Below, piece after piece: positions 62,398 through 64,000 of a stretch of DNA of 64,000 nucleotides (position 1 is the first letter of the stretch; each line of letters starts with the position of its first letter). Below the pieces are notes generated by a model. The model ran no database searches and was not told where the DNA came from. It was given only the letters and a program-made list of their open reading frames with translations. This stretch comes from Ziziphus jujuba (taxonomy: Eukaryota; Streptophyta; Magnoliopsida; Rosales; Rhamnaceae): the NCBI RefSeq assembly GCF_031755915.1, contig NC_083382.1, positions 744,001 to 808,000 of the forward strand, read 5' to 3'. Both the position numbers and the translations under genes were made by a program.

Positions 62398-63752
62398 ACA
62401 AAGAAACAAAAAAAAGGAAAACAGAGTGCAAAACCAATTAAAAGAATTCACTTGCCTGAAACCATATTCTGAGATGAGTCACTTGCAAAGTTATAACACG
62501 TTACCAAGCTTTTTTTTTTTTTTTTTTGATTACACATTCCTAAGTTTTTAATCCTAAAGTACCATATACTCCAGGTTTATCATATGCGAGAGACCACTCC
62601 TTAACAATGGCAAGCAAAAATTCACATCGTAATTGAGAATGTCCCTCTTAAAGTCTTTATACCTACACCTAAAACCAAGGGATTTATGCAATGCTTGCAT
62701 ATAAATCAAATGACTGAAGAAAATTTAATACCTTGCAAGGCCATAAGGCTCTTACATAGAACTACTTGCTCAAGCAACAATGCCTGATGCTCACGCCCAA
62801 AGGACTGTCCACAAAAGAAGAAAAAGATATTAACAAAACACTCTGTTGGCAAAATATCTTAGCGGGAATAATGAAGAATAAAAAGTATGTACTAGCAAGA
62901 ATTTTATCTATCTTAGAGGGAATTACCTCTCAGACATCCTCATGTAATAACTGATATTTAGGTATTCTTTCTGGGGGCAGAAAGCAATTCACTATCAGCT
63001 TCTTTGTCATTGCTCCCTTAAATATTGCCTGCAAAAAGTGCAAGGAAACTTCATCTAAGACATATCATGCATATATCTAGAAGCACATATATGAAAGAGC
63101 AAGAAGAAATTCTTAGAATCACAAAGTAAGAAAAAACATAGAATCTAAAACAATCATATGAAATGGTTAAAAGTAAAGAAAACTGCAGCAAAGAACCTTA
63201 TATATACTTTGATGTATCCTAAAATTACCAGACTTTTGTCACTTAGATACAGATCATATTGAAACACATATTTTGCCTGTACAAGCAAATTTTGTCTAAT
63301 CCAACGTACTAATTGAGCTAAAATTTTATATATAGTTTATGAAGGTTTTCTAAAAGCCTGACTACTAATAGAAATGGATTACCACTAAGACATATACAAG
63401 GCATGTAGCAAGACCATGATGTGACATGGCCAACAACTACAAGAAACGTGGCTGCTAATAGAAATTAAAAATAGGCATCTAATTTCAATTCAGGAAATTA
63501 TGTGTCCTCATATTTATATGGCATCAAAAACACCCATAACTTGGAACTAGTGTTGTATTTAAAGAAAGTTAAAATAGTTATACTAAGAAAGTCAAATGGT
63601 TTAGCAAAAAAAAAAAAAAAAAAAAAATCTTATGAGAGTGTCAGTTCATTCATGGTTTAATTTATAAGAACCAAATGCCATTTACCGCCACAACATCAAT
63701 GAAGTCCTGCTTTTGGTGAAATGCGCCAACCCATTTAGTGTGATCTACAGTC
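62219..63752 (-). CDS. Unidentified gene, last four exons (C-terminus), runs off right edge
   Basis: Four short minus-strand exons join in one continuous frame: 63752-63686 (TVDHTKWVGAFHQKQDFIDVVA), 63028-62936 (AIFKGAMTKKLIVNC and LPPERIPKYQLLHED), 62804-62732 (SFGREHQALLLEQVVLCKS and LMALQ) and 62268-62219 (GLGKDEGEAGRGLSSL then TAA). Acceptors are CACAG, TTGCAG, GACAG and TCCAG. Donors are GTAAAT, GTCTGA and GTATTA; the GTCTGA donor is weak but avoids an in-frame TGA and joins cleanly in phase 0. About 85 residues are visible and I do not recognise the family. The terminal part is charged and helical in character, the end is glycine-rich and polar. Upstream exons were not recognised in 63753-64000 and are probably outside the window. 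The coding interpretation rests on the consistent splicing. Confidence 0.5.
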
Positions 63753-64000
63753 CTGTGTGACAACAAAACAACAGTCCAATGTGAACCACTATTCTCTCAA
63801 GATTTTAGTTGCGGGATGCTACTTAATATATCTAAAAATTTAAAAAGATTCTCCTTTCCCCCAAAGCCCATCCAAAAAAAGAGACAGATTCTATTTCTTT
63901 AAAATGCAAAGTCATAACTTTTATCCACTCAATTCATCTATAATGTGCAAAAACATCAATAAAGGAGTGCAAAATGCATAGGGTCCCTTTTGCAGTCACA
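63753..64000 (-). other. Probable intron of the right-end gene
   Basis: Upstream of the exon beginning at 63752 (minus strand) no convincing exon was seen. The sequence is AT-rich and is most easily read as intron continuing beyond the window. Confidence 0.35.

Overview
This is a plant nuclear genome window, most likely a eudicot. Genes have many introns with GT-AG borders, intergenic DNA is AT-rich, and LTR retrotransposons, MITEs, a Mutator-like element and a SINE fill the spaces. Every recognised gene is a land-plant family. I cannot name the species; a rosid is a guess. There is no prokaryotic operon, CRISPR array or phage content.

Layout. (1) 1-3398, minus: 5' half of a PHD-finger protein gene (At1g33420/MMD1 type) that runs off the left edge. 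(2) 3.4-19.1 kb: a repeat-rich block. It holds a local direct duplication (5.1-6.6 + 8.4-8.75 kb against 16.9-18.1 kb), a SINE and a long-TIR Mutator-like element, both with empty sites in the sister repeat, a solo LTR nested in that element, and a truncated SGS3 pseudogene split by a decayed Ty1/copia element that itself carries a 2.86-kb reverse-oriented LTR-like block. (3) 19.1-23.9 kb, plus: intact SGS3. (4) 25.2-33.2 kb, plus: CLPTM1-family membrane protein. (5) 34.3-37.8 kb, plus: CHX28-type cation/H+ exchanger. (6) 38.8-39.4 kb, minus: VQ-motif protein. (7) 42.7-43.3 kb, plus: small plant-specific acidic protein. (8) 44.1-46.4 kb, plus: ACOT13-like hotdog thioesterase. (9) 47.1-50.3 kb, minus: calcium-dependent protein kinase of the CPK4/11/12 group. 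(10) 52.96-58.69 kb: a young, coding-intact Ty3/gypsy chromovirus, followed by a hAT-type MITE. (11) 60.4-61.7 kb: broken peroxisomal 3-ketoacyl-CoA thiolase pseudogene. (12) 62.2-63.75 kb, minus: the last four exons of a gene I could not identify.

The genes do not form a pathway. SGS3 works with RDR6 in making double-stranded RNA for secondary siRNAs and stabilises cleaved RNA. The CPK decodes calcium, VQ proteins modulate WRKY and MAPK signalling, CHX proteins move monovalent cations, and the thioesterase cleaves acyl-CoA. SGS3 followed by CLPTM1 on one strand matches the Arabidopsis neighbours AT5G23570 and AT5G23575 as I recall them.

The most informative part is the archaeology of 5-18 kb. 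The intact SGS3 gene and the sister repeat give pre-insertion references, so several insertions can be shown with target-site duplications and empty sites. I found no evidence of a new biological system. The best open questions are the transcriptional status of the SGS3 fragment upstream of SGS3, activity of the gypsy element, and the unidentified right-end gene.
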